Source of the DNA: G963677485 sp942492855
GTDB lineage: Bacteria; Armatimonadota; HRBIN16
Assembly (NCBI GenBank): GCA_942492855.1
Contig: OW818647.1
Coordinates: 2,666,001-2,730,000, forward strand
Length of the DNA stretch: 64,000 nucleotides
Direction of reading: 5' to 3'
The translations under genes and the position numbers were made by a program. The notes beneath the pieces were generated by a model that worked only from the letters and a program-made list of their open reading frames with translations, made no database searches and was not told the DNA's origin. This document shows positions 52,350 through 60,810 of the stretch, piece by piece (position 1 is the first letter of the stretch; each line of letters opens with the position of its first letter).

Positions 52350-53746
52350 TAGATGGCCTCCACGATGGATTCCATCTGAACGCCTCGCGAACCTTTGACC
52401 AGCACGATGTCACCGGGCATGATCCATTCGTTGATGTGAGCGGCGGCACTGATGCTGGAATTAAAGCACATGCACAGTGGCGGACGTTCGATCTCCTTGG
52501 CCCCGGCGACCATGTCGCGTGCCTTACTGCCGACCGCGATGAAAAGATGAGCTCCGGCCTGGCCCACATTTCTACCAATCTCCCTGTGCAAGCTGCTGCT
52601 GCTGTCGCCCAGTTCCAGCATGTCACCTAAAACTACCACCTTGCGGGCGGTGTCACTCATGCTGACCAGTGTGTCGAGAGCCGCGCGCGTGCTGGTGGGA
52701 TTGGCGTTGTATGTGTCATCCAGTATCGTGACGCTGTTCTTTAGTGTCTTGACATTCATGCGCATATCGAGCGGCTTGACCTGCTGCAGCATCTCTATAG
52801 CCAGCTCAAGTTCAATGCCGGTAGCTTGCGCGACGGCCAGAGCGGCCAGTGCATTCATGACATTGTGTGTGCCCGCTAACGGTACGGATACCGGAAGGTT
52901 GCGCTGGCCAGTGCGGAGGGTGAATTCCACATGTCCGTCGATAAATGCCTTGATGTTTTTAGCTCTCAACCCAGCCCAGTCGCTGCATCCAAAGCTGATG
53001 ACCCGGCAGGGTACCAGTGCTCGAAGCTGCTGGTAGTATGGGTCGTCTGCGTTCAGAATGGCTACCCCATCCTCGGGCAGCCGATTGAGCAGCTCCGATT
53101 TGGCCAGCATGATCTCATCGCGGCTGCCCAGCAGCTCGCGGTGAGCGTCTCCGATGTTTGTGATGACGCCGATATTCGGTTGGGCCACATCGGCCAGCAG
53201 GTCGATCTGCCCACGCCCTCGCATCCCCATCTCCAGCACCGCAGCGGTGTGCTGCTCGTTCAGAGTGACAATGGTCAGGGGGAGGCCGATCTCGGTATTA
53301 TAGTTTCTTGGAGTTCTTAGCACATTGTAACTGGCACTCATGACAGCCGCGATCATTTCGCGGGTGGTTGATTTGCCGACGCTGCCGGTCACGGCTACCA
53401 GAGGTGCGCTGGGGTTAGCATTTACGCTATACCGGTAAACCTGCCAGGCCATACGGCAGCACTTTGCCAGGTTGCCTAAGGCCCATACGGTGTCGCCGAT
53501 CAGCACAGCCGGAAATCCTTCGGGTACATACGCCGCATTGCTGGCCATAACCGCCACGGCTCCCGCTTGAATGGCGGCAGATATGAACTGATGCCCATCA
53601 ACGCGGTCACCAGGGATGGCCACAAATAGATCGCCGGGCTGGACGGCGCGGCTGTCGATCGCCACTCCCGTCACCTCGATGTCACCAGGCCCCCACAGGG
53701 CTCCGCCTGACGCTTTGGCAATATCCTGCAGTTTGTTTATAAACAT
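52349..53746 (-). CDS. murF: UDP-MurNAc-tripeptide--D-Ala-D-Ala ligase MurF
   Basis: 465 residues; it adds D-Ala-D-Ala from Ddl. Visible are GVAIDSRAVQPGDLF at about 27-41, the ATP loop GSVGKSTTRE at 121-130 and LDDTYNANPTSTRAAL, the MurF hallmark. It shares one base with mraY and is 10 bp downstream of murE. Confidence 0.97.
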   Translation of the reverse strand: MFINKLQDIAKASGGALWGPGDIEVTGVAIDSRAVQPGDLFVAIPGDRVDGHQFISAAIQAGAVAVMASNAAYVPEGFPAVLIGDTVWALGNLAKCCRMAWQVYRYSVNANPSAPLVAVTGSVGKSTTREMIAAVMSASYNVLRTPRNYNTEIGLPLTIVTLNEQHTAAVLEMGMRGRGQIDLLADVAQPNIGVITNIGDAHRELLGSRDEIMLAKSELLNRLPEDGVAILNADDPYYQQLRALVPCRVISFGCSDWAGLRAKNIKAFIDGHVEFTLRTGQRNLPVSVPLAGTHNVMNALAALAVAQATGIELELAIEMLQQVKPLDMRMNVKTLKNSVTILDDTYNANPTSTRAALDTLVSMSDTARKVVVLGDMLELGDSSSSLHREIGRNVGQAGAHLFIAVGSKARDMVAGAKEIERPPLCMCFNSSISAAAHINEWIMPGDIVLVKGSRGVQMESIVEAI

Positions 53747-53756
53747 GATTTATCTT

Positions 53757-55235
53757 CTATCTCCCTTGAAACCACTCAGCGGCTACGCTGCGGTCATCGA
53801 AGGGGTGTTTGGTTGTTCCAATGATCTGGTAATCTTCGTGTCCCTTGCCTGCAATCACCAGGATGTCACCCGGGTGCAGGCTGGCAAGAGCAGCGTGAAT
53901 GGCCTGTTTTCGGTCTGCTTCAATGGAAATACGCTGGGTTAGTGGCTGGGGCATGCCAGCCAGAATCAGTTGGATGATGCTCTCAGCATCTTCGGTGCGC
54001 GGATTGTCACTTGTGACATACACGCGGTCAGCGCATTCCACTGCGATCTGGCCCATGATGGGCCGTTTGGTGGCGTCTCTGTCGCCGCCGCATCCAAACA
54101 ACACGACCAACTCACGTGGGTTGAGTGCGCGGGCACTAGTTAGGACGTTAATCAAACCATCAGGGGTGTGGGCATAATCTACCAGCACCGTCACGCCCAG
54201 GCTATTGGGCACCATCTCAAACCGGCCCGGTGAATTGGGACAGCAGCGCAGTGCTTCGGAGGCAGTATGCGGCTCGATGCCTATGGCAACGCAGCAGCAC
54301 CAGGCCGCTGCGCTGTTCCATACTTGAAACCCACCGCCCAGGGGCAGTGTCACTTGATAACTGCTTCCGTGATATGTCAACGTGTAGCTGACGGAATCCA
54401 CTGCCAGTTTGACATCGCTGACGGTGGCATCCGCACCGCTGCCTTCTGGCCCGAAGCTAAGCTGGGCGGTCTCAAGGCTGGCTGACCACTCTCTGGCGGT
54501 GGGGTCAGACAAGTTCATGACACCGGTGAATCTCTTTTGAGTAAAACCCGGGTATTCGGTAAATAACTGCTTCTTGGCTGCGGCATAGCTGGCCATGTCG
54601 CCGTAATAATCAAGATGGTCCTGCGTGAGGTTCAGCATCGCGGCCACGTCAAGCTCCAGACCGTGTGTGCGCTTCTGGCTGATGGCGTGCGAGCTGATCT
54701 CCATCACGACATCGGTCACGCCCTCATCGTGAAGCTCAGCAAGCAACCGCTGCAGATCGGGAGCTTGGGGTGTGGTGTGGCCAGTGGATTTCCAGGTGAC
54801 TCCGTCTGACGATACTCCAAGGGTGCCCAGCACTGCCGTCTGGCGGCCAGCATATCTCATGATATGGGCTGCGAGAATTGCGGTGGTGGTTTTGCCGTTG
54901 GTGCCCGTGATCCCTATTACATTCATCTTACGAGATGGGTGCTGGTAGAACCGGCACGCTACCTGTGCCATAGCCAGCTCGGAATCCGGCACGATGACTT
55001 GAGGTAGATCGGTATCAGCGGGGAGGGATCCCATGACCGCCACCGCACCATTCTGAATGGCCGATGGGATGAACTGACGGCCGTCGACATGATCGCCCTG
55101 AAGGGCAATGAACAGATACCCCGGTTTCACCTGCCGCGAGTCAAAGGCGATACCTTCAATAAGAGGGTTAGCCTCGGCCGGCAATTGTGCTCCGTATACT
55201 GATCGAAACATGTCGAGAAGGTACTGCGCTGTCAT
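53757..55235 (-). CDS. murE: UDP-MurNAc-dipeptide--meso-DAP ligase MurE
   Basis: 492 residues. It adds the third residue of the stem peptide. GIAFDSRQVKPGYLF at about 28-42 and the ATP loop GTNGKTTTAI at 111-120 are clear. The specificity motif is DNPR (VTSDNPRTEDAE), which marks meso-diaminopimelate as the added amino acid rather than lysine, so the wall is predicted to be of the DAP type. It follows ftsI by 46 bp and precedes murF by 10 bp. Confidence 0.97.
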   Translation of the reverse strand: MTAQYLLDMFRSVYGAQLPAEANPLIEGIAFDSRQVKPGYLFIALQGDHVDGRQFIPSAIQNGAVAVMGSLPADTDLPQVIVPDSELAMAQVACRFYQHPSRKMNVIGITGTNGKTTTAILAAHIMRYAGRQTAVLGTLGVSSDGVTWKSTGHTTPQAPDLQRLLAELHDEGVTDVVMEISSHAISQKRTHGLELDVAAMLNLTQDHLDYYGDMASYAAAKKQLFTEYPGFTQKRFTGVMNLSDPTAREWSASLETAQLSFGPEGSGADATVSDVKLAVDSVSYTLTYHGSSYQVTLPLGGGFQVWNSAAAWCCCVAIGIEPHTASEALRCCPNSPGRFEMVPNSLGVTVLVDYAHTPDGLINVLTSARALNPRELVVLFGCGGDRDATKRPIMGQIAVECADRVYVTSDNPRTEDAESIIQLILAGMPQPLTQRISIEADRKQAIHAALASLHPGDILVIAGKGHEDYQIIGTTKHPFDDRSVAAEWFQGR

Positions 55236-55281
55236 TCGTATTTGTCCGTTGTGTTACCAAATCTATTTTATCAGAGTAAGC

Positions 55282-57240
55282 CTAGTCGTTAAGCTTCTTG
55301 CGCTTATGATACTGCGGATGCAGTTTCATGAACGGGTCCGCGGTGACCGAAAGATGAGCAAGAGATTCGCCCATAATCTTGGCAAAAGCGGGCCCAGCGA
55401 CCGTTCCCCCATAGTGCCCATTCTGTGAGGGACGGTCTACTGTAACAAGAATGGCGATTCTTGGTTCGTTTACAGGTGCAAAGCCTATGAAGGAGGACAC
55501 ATAGGCGCCCTGTTCGTAACCAGTTCCAGCCCGCTTTTGCCCGAGCACCGATTCATACACCCGCTGTGCGGTTCCTGTCTTGCCCCCTACCAGGTAGCCA
55601 GTAACTTGTGCGAGTGGTCCGGTGCCTTCATCCACAGTTGCCTTTAGGAAACTGCGGAGTTCCATTGATTCCTCTTGAGTGAGCAAACGGCGTTTTTTGC
55701 CCTTCTTGCCCTTTATGATCTGAGCGGGGATATACTCTCCGCCGTTGATCAAGCTGCAGAATGAGGTCAACAACCCGATTGGGGTCACTGTGACCCCTTG
55801 TCCGAATCCGATGTTGGCGTTGGCAACCTGCCCCCATCGGCCTCGTTTGGTGTTTGGGTTCGGTACATATCCCCAGCTTGATGATGGGATGTCTCTGCAC
55901 GCTTTTTTTGTCAGTCCCATTGAGACGATCCAGTCATACAGTTTTTTGGGTCCCATCCTGAGAGCGATACGCCCTGTGGACACATTGCAGCTCTGAGCGA
56001 TGATCTCCCTTGGTTTCAGTTGCCCATGCTTCACGCCGTGGGTGCAATGGATCGTCTTACCGGGCAGAGGCAGGCTGCCGTCACAATAAAACGGCGAATT
56101 CTCCGTGATCACGTGGCTGTGCAATCCGCCCGATACGGTAATTGGTTTGAATATGGAGCCAGGCTCAAAGGCGTGTGATGCGGCCATATTACGTGTTTTT
56201 TCAATATCCGCTGTTTTGCGTATAGATTTCGAACGCTGGTTAAGGTCATAACCCGGCACGTTGGCCATGGCCAGGATTTCACCGGTGTTCGGGTCCATCA
56301 CGATGGCACAAGCTCGTTTGGGCTTGTGTTTGGCGGCGAGTTCGTTCAGTGCCTTTTCAGCGGCTGATTGTATATAGCTGTTGATAGTCAATCTGACATC
56401 AATCCCAGGGATCATCTTGACTATGTTTCGTTCGGTACCGGGTACGATGTGCCCGTCACGGGCGAACTCGGCTTGCAACTGTCCATTCTGGCCTTGAAGA
56501 CCTATCCCTGTGGGTTTTCCATGCTTATCCAATGGCGGGTTGAATTTGAGTTCTATCCCGTCTCTGCCAACGCCTTCACTATCTACGGTGCCGATGAGCT
56601 GACACGCCGCCTGGTTCATTGGGTATTTGCGCACATTGGCGCGTTCGACAATCACACCGACTGTCCAGGTCTTCGTCTCCTCAGGGGTAAACTTCTTTTT
56701 GCCCTCGATCACCTGTAATAACTGTAGTGCTTCAGAGCCTTTGAAATTGGCCTTGATGGAGGCTTCCCGTTGTTTGCGGGTCCTTTGGTTCATTATTGTT
56801 TCCATAGCGATCAGTCGGTCCATATCAAGGCCCTGAGCATTTTTGAGTATGTAAAATGAACTCTTGTGCTTGATGAACTGGTCCAGTAGTTTCGCACGGT
56901 CGATCTTCGTCACTATGGAAATCACTTCGGCTGCCATGGCAGGTGCAAAGATACGCTGGGGCTGGATTAGCAGATGAACGCACCGGTTGTTCATCGCCAG
57001 TTCATTACCCTCGCTGTCCAGGATACGTCCGCGTGGAGCCGGTATGGGAACTACCTTGATGTGTTGGTTAGCGTATGCCTGGGAGAGCTCGCCATGTTTG
57101 ACAATCTGCCACCATGCCATGCGCAGGCATATGATAAGCAACATGACACCGCCTAATACAGTAGTAATAGACAGTGCCTGCTGGCCGGTGCTAGTGAGGG
57201 GAGCGGTCACAATATGCGACCGCCCTGGTCGCTCAGTCAT
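55282..57240 (-). CDS. ftsI: Division transpeptidase FtsI (class B PBP)
   Basis: 652 residues. One membrane helix (about 24-43) is followed by the N-terminal pedestal (PAPRGRILDSEGNELA) and the transpeptidase domain: Ser362-x-x-Lys365 in EPGSIFKPITV, SCN at 417-419 and KTG at 554-556. It crosslinks septal peptidoglycan with FtsW. The pedestal carries an insert at about 140-200 with charged helices. No PASTA domains are present at the C-terminus, unlike in many Firmicutes and Actinobacteria. It is 11 bp downstream of ftsL. Confidence 0.96.
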   Translation of the reverse strand: MTERPGRSHIVTAPLTSTGQQALSITTVLGGVMLLIICLRMAWWQIVKHGELSQAYANQHIKVVPIPAPRGRILDSEGNELAMNNRCVHLLIQPQRIFAPAMAAEVISIVTKIDRAKLLDQFIKHKSSFYILKNAQGLDMDRLIAMETIMNQRTRKQREASIKANFKGSEALQLLQVIEGKKKFTPEETKTWTVGVIVERANVRKYPMNQAACQLIGTVDSEGVGRDGIELKFNPPLDKHGKPTGIGLQGQNGQLQAEFARDGHIVPGTERNIVKMIPGIDVRLTINSYIQSAAEKALNELAAKHKPKRACAIVMDPNTGEILAMANVPGYDLNQRSKSIRKTADIEKTRNMAASHAFEPGSIFKPITVSGGLHSHVITENSPFYCDGSLPLPGKTIHCTHGVKHGQLKPREIIAQSCNVSTGRIALRMGPKKLYDWIVSMGLTKKACRDIPSSSWGYVPNPNTKRGRWGQVANANIGFGQGVTVTPIGLLTSFCSLINGGEYIPAQIIKGKKGKKRRLLTQEESMELRSFLKATVDEGTGPLAQVTGYLVGGKTGTAQRVYESVLGQKRAGTGYEQGAYVSSFIGFAPVNEPRIAILVTVDRPSQNGHYGGTVAGPAFAKIMGESLAHLSVTADPFMKLHPQYHKRKKLND

Positions 57241-57251
57241 GCTGGTTCACT

Positions 57252-57632
57252 CTATCGTGAAGCTGCTGACGCTTGGTTACGATTGGTCATTATCGGTGCT
57301 TCAGGAGCTGTCTCCTTCTCAAAATTGTTAAGAGACGCCCACTTGCGGATATTGTCGTCTGATGTCTCTACCCATATTTCGCTTCTAAGCTGTTGGTTGG
57401 CGTAGGTCAGACTATTGTTCTGTGTGATGAGCCGGCTTTGTTCCGCACTCATCCTGTTCAGATTACCGGGACCGCTGGATGCTATAAAGAGCCACGCCAG
57501 CATTAGAATGGCATTAATGGAGATGATGACTTTGGTGGGGGTGTTCATACCCCTGCGCTGCTTCGCTCTGGATGTCGGTACCGATTTCGATCGCAAAGGC
57601 CTTGTTGAAGGGCTGGCAATGATAGTAGACAT
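57252..57632 (-). CDS. ftsL: FtsL-like division protein
   Basis: 126 residues: a basic cytoplasmic tail (SKSVPTSRAKQRRG), one membrane helix (about 34-52, VIISINAILMLAWLFIA), then a short coiled coil (about 60-95) with QSRLITQNNSLTYANQQLR. This size and topology between rsmH and ftsI is characteristic of FtsL, which is poorly conserved in sequence. GGGAG lies 8 nt before ATG 57632. The identification rests on position and topology. Confidence 0.82.
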   Translation of the reverse strand: MSTIIASPSTRPLRSKSVPTSRAKQRRGMNTPTKVIISINAILMLAWLFIASSGPGNLNRMSAEQSRLITQNNSLTYANQQLRSEIWVETSDDNIRKWASLNNFEKETAPEAPIMTNRNQASAASR

Positions 57633-57718
57633 GGTAGCATCTCCCTGGCATTTGAGGGGGTTTCCCCTCGGTGGTCATAAATAAACAATTGTTACCCGAT
57701 GGCGTTCCGGTTGGTTGA

Positions 57719-58648
57719 CTACAGTTTTCGTGCCGCCCGGCATTGAGCACTTCGTGCTCTGGGATTGGCGGCCACTTCCTGCTCGGTGGGCTTCAACGAG
57801 CCCTTGATGATGTATTCGATCTGCTTCGTGGCTCCGCAGACACAGATAGGGAATGAGGGTGGGCACTGGCATTTACCGCTGTATGCGAGAAAAGCTTGTT
57901 TTACGGCCCGTGCCTCTAGTGAATGATAAGTAAGAGCCACGATCCGTCCCCCTGGTTTCAGCATTTCGATGGATTGCTCCACACACTGCTGAAGTCCCTC
58001 TAGTTCCCGGTTCACTACAATCCGTATGGCCTGCATGGTGCGGGCTGCCGGGTGGTGTTCACCCTTAGATCTGCCCACAGCCTTGCTGACCACTTCCGCT
58101 AACTGTCCGGTGGTTTCGATCGGCTTGTTTCTCACGATCGCGCGTGCGATACGCCGGCTTGCCCGGTCCTCACCGAATTCCCATATGGCGGCTGCAATGT
58201 CTTCTTCGTCCCACTCATTCACAACATGGTATGCTGTGAGTGGTTGACTTTGGTCCATCCGCATATCCAACTTTGAATTCAGCCTATGTGAAAAACCTCT
58301 CTCGGAAACGTCTAATTGCATCGATGAAACGCCGAGGTCATAAAAAACTACATCGACTTTCTCGAAACCCCGTTCTGAGCACTGCTGGCGCATTTCCCGG
58401 TAGTCGCTATGCACCAGTATGATGGTGGCCTGCGCTGGTACTTCCGCCAGCCGCTGTTTCGCCAGTTCGATGGCACTGGCATCTCTATCAAAAGCTATCA
58501 GTGTGCCGCCAGGCTGCAGTGCCTGCAGCATTCGCATACTGTGTCCGCCCGCGCCTAATGTGGCGTCAACGGCGATTTCACCGGGTTGAAGTGCCAAAAG
58601 TCGCAGACACTCCTCCATCATCACCGGCACATGCGGTGCGGAACTCAA
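57719..58648 (-). CDS. rsmH: 16S rRNA C1402 N4-methyltransferase RsmH
   Basis: 309 residues. It methylates N4 of C1402 of 16S rRNA using SAM. HVPVMMEECLRLL starts the protein, VDATLGAGGHSMRML is motif I, and VVFYDLGVSSMQLDVSERGF and ALTYHSLEARAVK complete the family pattern. ATG 58648 overlaps the mraZ stop by 4 nt. It is the usual second gene of the dcw cluster. Confidence 0.97.
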   Translation of the reverse strand: MSSAPHVPVMMEECLRLLALQPGEIAVDATLGAGGHSMRMLQALQPGGTLIAFDRDASAIELAKQRLAEVPAQATIILVHSDYREMRQQCSERGFEKVDVVFYDLGVSSMQLDVSERGFSHRLNSKLDMRMDQSQPLTAYHVVNEWDEEDIAAAIWEFGEDRASRRIARAIVRNKPIETTGQLAEVVSKAVGRSKGEHHPAARTMQAIRIVVNRELEGLQQCVEQSIEMLKPGGRIVALTYHSLEARAVKQAFLAYSGKCQCPPSFPICVCGATKQIEYIIKGSLKPTEQEVAANPRARSAQCRAARKL

Positions 58649-59184
58649 AACGAGAAGCCCGTGGCTTCCATTGCAGCCATGATCTCATCATCGGTAAGCT
58701 GCATGTTGTAGGTTTGCCATCTGGCCTTAGACCAGATCTCTATGCGGTTGGGTACTCCTTGAAGCACCACTGTCTTTTCATCTTTAGCCGACGGTTGAAT
58801 ATCCGCTAGTGCTCGAAGATGATGTGGTACCATAAACCGTCCGGCACTATCGATGGGCACGGGCTCGGCTGATCCACCAAAAAATTGAGTAATTGTGGTA
58901 CTGCTTCTACTCGTGATGGGCATGTTAGCCAGCTTTTGCTGAAGCTTCTCCCATGTAGTAGGGTGGAGTATCCACAGTGTCTGGTTATAACCGCGAGTGA
59001 TGACCATCTGGCGCGACTCGAAACACTTGGTGAATCGAGCGGGCAGGATCAGCCGACATTTCTCATCAAGGGCGTGTTCGGAATAGCCCTGCATCTTCGC
59101 GAGCGGGCTCAACTGGGAATCAGGCTTAACTTCGTCCAGTGCGTTGTTGATGATCTGCTCGCTCTGATTAGATTCGTCGGACAT
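58645..59184 (-). CDS. mraZ: Transcriptional regulator MraZ
   Basis: 179 residues from ATG 59184. MraZ has two AbrB-like swapped-hairpin halves: HALDEKCRLILPARF with MVITRGYNQTLWI, and VPIDSAGRFMVPHHLRA with VVLQGVPNRIEIW. It forms ring oligomers and represses or tunes its own dcw operon through short direct repeats upstream. The N-terminus has about 30 extra residues (SDESNQSEQIINNALDEV) before the first domain, and the C-terminus is also extended. An in-frame TTG at 59220 is a less likely start. The signal for ATG 59184 is weak (AAGGCGAG about 10 nt upstream). Confidence 0.93.
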   Translation of the reverse strand: MSDESNQSEQIINNALDEVKPDSQLSPLAKMQGYSEHALDEKCRLILPARFTKCFESRQMVITRGYNQTLWILHPTTWEKLQQKLANMPITSRSSTTITQFFGGSAEPVPIDSAGRFMVPHHLRALADIQPSAKDEKTVVLQGVPNRIEIWSKARWQTYNMQLTDDEIMAAMEATGFSF

Positions 59185-59232
59185 TTTCGGCTTCACTCGC
59201 CTTGTTTGCGGTATGGACAAAAAGCGGAAGTA

Positions 59233-59265
59233 AATGCAACCATCTTACAACCACTTTGCCACCAC
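59233..59265 (-). promoter_or_regulatory. Three 11-bp direct repeats, probable MraZ operator
   Basis: On the minus strand the units read GTGGTGGCAAA, GTGGTTGTAAG and ATGGTTGCATT, head to tail without gaps (59265-59255, 59254-59244, 59243-59233). Known MraZ boxes are three short G-rich repeats with about one helical turn spacing between the promoter and mraZ. These lie 49-81 bp before ATG 59184 and downstream of the predicted promoter. Confidence 0.7.
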
Positions 59266-59294
59266 TTTGGTGTTGATTTTGCTTCAACAGACTT

Positions 59295-59323
59295 AGAATA
59301 CCCTCTAATAGGGCGATATTCAA
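59295..59323 (-). promoter_or_regulatory. Predicted sigma-70-type promoter of the dcw operon
   Basis: On the minus strand, TTGAAT (59323-59318) is separated by exactly 17 bp from TATTCT (59300-59295), matching four of six bases in each hexamer. Transcription would begin near 59288, about 100 nt upstream of mraZ ATG 59184, placing the direct repeats in the early transcribed region. Confidence 0.55.
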
Positions 59324-59523
59324 CGAAATATTGGGCAAAATGTAAAAATAAAGGCGTATTTTTAGGAGTATTTTTGGTAGAAACGCCATGGTAAATATAC
59401 GTGTTGATTCATAATAGCGTAAATTTGTCTATACCAGTAGAACAAAATACAGCATATTTTTAATTGCGTGTAAAATGAGAAATACGGGCGGAATCGCCCA
59501 AAATCCGGTCTGGAGATGATGTC

Positions 59524-60594
59524 ATGCAATCTGAAAGCTATAATTTTCTGACTCAGTTGGCAAATATGCCAAGCCCCAGTGGGTACGAACAACAGGCAGC
59601 CAAATGCTACCGCGACTATCTGGCACCCTATGCCGACCAGATCACCACTGACCTGCACGGCAACACTATCGCCGTGTTGAACCCCGATTCACCCATTCGG
59701 GTGATGATCAGCGGGCATGTGGATGAACTGGGCTTTTTAGTGAAACACGTCAGCGACGAGGGTCTGCTGTATGTCGCTCCTGTAGGCGGTCACGATGTGT
59801 TGATCCCCTTTGGGCAGAGGGTGAACGTGCATGGCACCAAGGGCAGCATCACAGGCGTGATGGGCCGGCGCGCCATCCATCTGATGACCCCCGACGAGCG
59901 GTCCAAAATGCCTACTCTGAATGAGGTATGGGTGGACATCGGTGCGAAAGACAAAGCCGAGGCACTGGAGTACGTGAATCTGGGTGACCCCATTACCTAT
60001 AAATATGAAATGGAAGAGCTGCTGGGCGACATGGTGTGCGCACGCGGCTTTGATGACAAGATGGGTGCCTGGATGGTAGCCGAAGTGCTGCGAGAGCTTA
60101 GTGCCGAGAAGAGCTCCCTTGGCTGCGGTCTATATAGCGTGGCGACCGTTCAGGAGGAGATCGGGCTGAGAGGGGCAAAAACGGCCGCTTACGGCATCGA
60201 CCCTATGGTAGGTGTGGCGGTGGATGTGTGCCACAGTATTGACTTCCCCGGTGGAGACAAGAAGCGGTTTGGCGAGACCGTGTGCGGAAAAGGCCCCAGC
60301 ATCACCCGTGGTGCCAATGTGAACCCGGTGGTCTTCGACCTGCTGATGCGCACCGCCAAAGAAGACGACATCCCGATTCAGATAGAGGTGAACCCTGGCG
60401 GAACCGGCACCGATGCGAACATGATGCAGCTCAACCGCGCCAGTGTGGCCACCGGGTTGATCAGCGTACCGCTGCGCTACATGCACACCCCTTGCGAGGT
60501 GATGAGCATGGCCGATCTGCAGAACGGTGTGCGTTTGATCGCAGGCTTCGTGCGCCGCATCAACGCCAGCACCGACTTCCGCCCCATGGCGTAG
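59524..60594 (+). CDS. M42 family metallopeptidase (glutamyl aminopeptidase/endoglucanase M type)
   Basis: 356 residues. M42 enzymes are cytosolic, two-metal, dodecameric aminopeptidases. Metal and catalytic residues are visible: His65 and Asp67 in GHVDELGF, Asp178 in ARGFDDKMGA, catalytic Glu211 with Glu212 in VQEEIGLRG, Asp234 in AVDVCHS, and the final His in RYMHTPCE. GTGTDANMMQ is also conserved. GGAG lies about 9 nt before ATG 59524. It is divergent from the dcw operon, sharing a 339-bp AT-rich regulatory region. Some members are annotated as cellulases, wrongly in most cases. Confidence 0.93.
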   Translation: MQSESYNFLTQLANMPSPSGYEQQAAKCYRDYLAPYADQITTDLHGNTIAVLNPDSPIRVMISGHVDELGFLVKHVSDEGLLYVAPVGGHDVLIPFGQRVNVHGTKGSITGVMGRRAIHLMTPDERSKMPTLNEVWVDIGAKDKAEALEYVNLGDPITYKYEMEELLGDMVCARGFDDKMGAWMVAEVLRELSAEKSSLGCGLYSVATVQEEIGLRGAKTAAYGIDPMVGVAVDVCHSIDFPGGDKKRFGETVCGKGPSITRGANVNPVVFDLLMRTAKEDDIPIQIEVNPGGTGTDANMMQLNRASVATGLISVPLRYMHTPCEVMSMADLQNGVRLIAGFVRRINASTDFRPMA

Positions 60595-60605
60595 AGGCGA
60601 CCGTA

Positions 60606-60634
60606 ATTGTGGGCGCCCGCAGGTCGCCCACAAT
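60606..60634 (+). terminator. Hairpin after the M42 peptidase gene
   Basis: ATTGTGGGCG (60606-60615) and CGCCCACAAT (60625-60634) form a perfect 10-bp stem with a 9-nt loop, 12 bp after the stop. The following CCTTCCTTGG is only moderately T-rich. Confidence 0.5.
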
Positions 60635-60644
60635 GCCTTCCTTG

Positions 60645-60722
60645 GAACGCCAATCGCCCGATTGGCCTTTCGCCTCCCCATCCGAACCCATCCGTGTAAT
60701 CCGTGTAATCCGTGGTTCAGAC
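60645..60722 (-). repeat. Dispersed repeat, ACCACGGATTACACGGAT family, copy D (inverted)
   Basis: On the minus strand it reads TCTGAACCACGGATTACACG, ATTACACGGATGGGTTCGG, ATGGGGAGGCGAAAGGCC and the AATCGGGCGATTGGCGTTCC hairpin. It matches the 5' half of copies B and C. Confidence 0.75.
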
Positions 60723-60731
60723 AATCCGGGC

Positions 60732-60763
60732 ATCGGACGGATTGGACGGATCGGACGGATTGG
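60732..60763. repeat. 9-bp tandem repeat ATYGGACGG
   Basis: Three and a half units (ATCGGACGG, ATTGGACGG, ATCGGACGG, ATTGG) lie next to repeat copy D, between the M42 peptidase and the membrane protein gene. Confidence 0.7.
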
Positions 60764-60810
60764 TGTGATAGCCTGACCCATGCGATTCGTCTTAGCTGGG
60801 TTTTGGCAAA

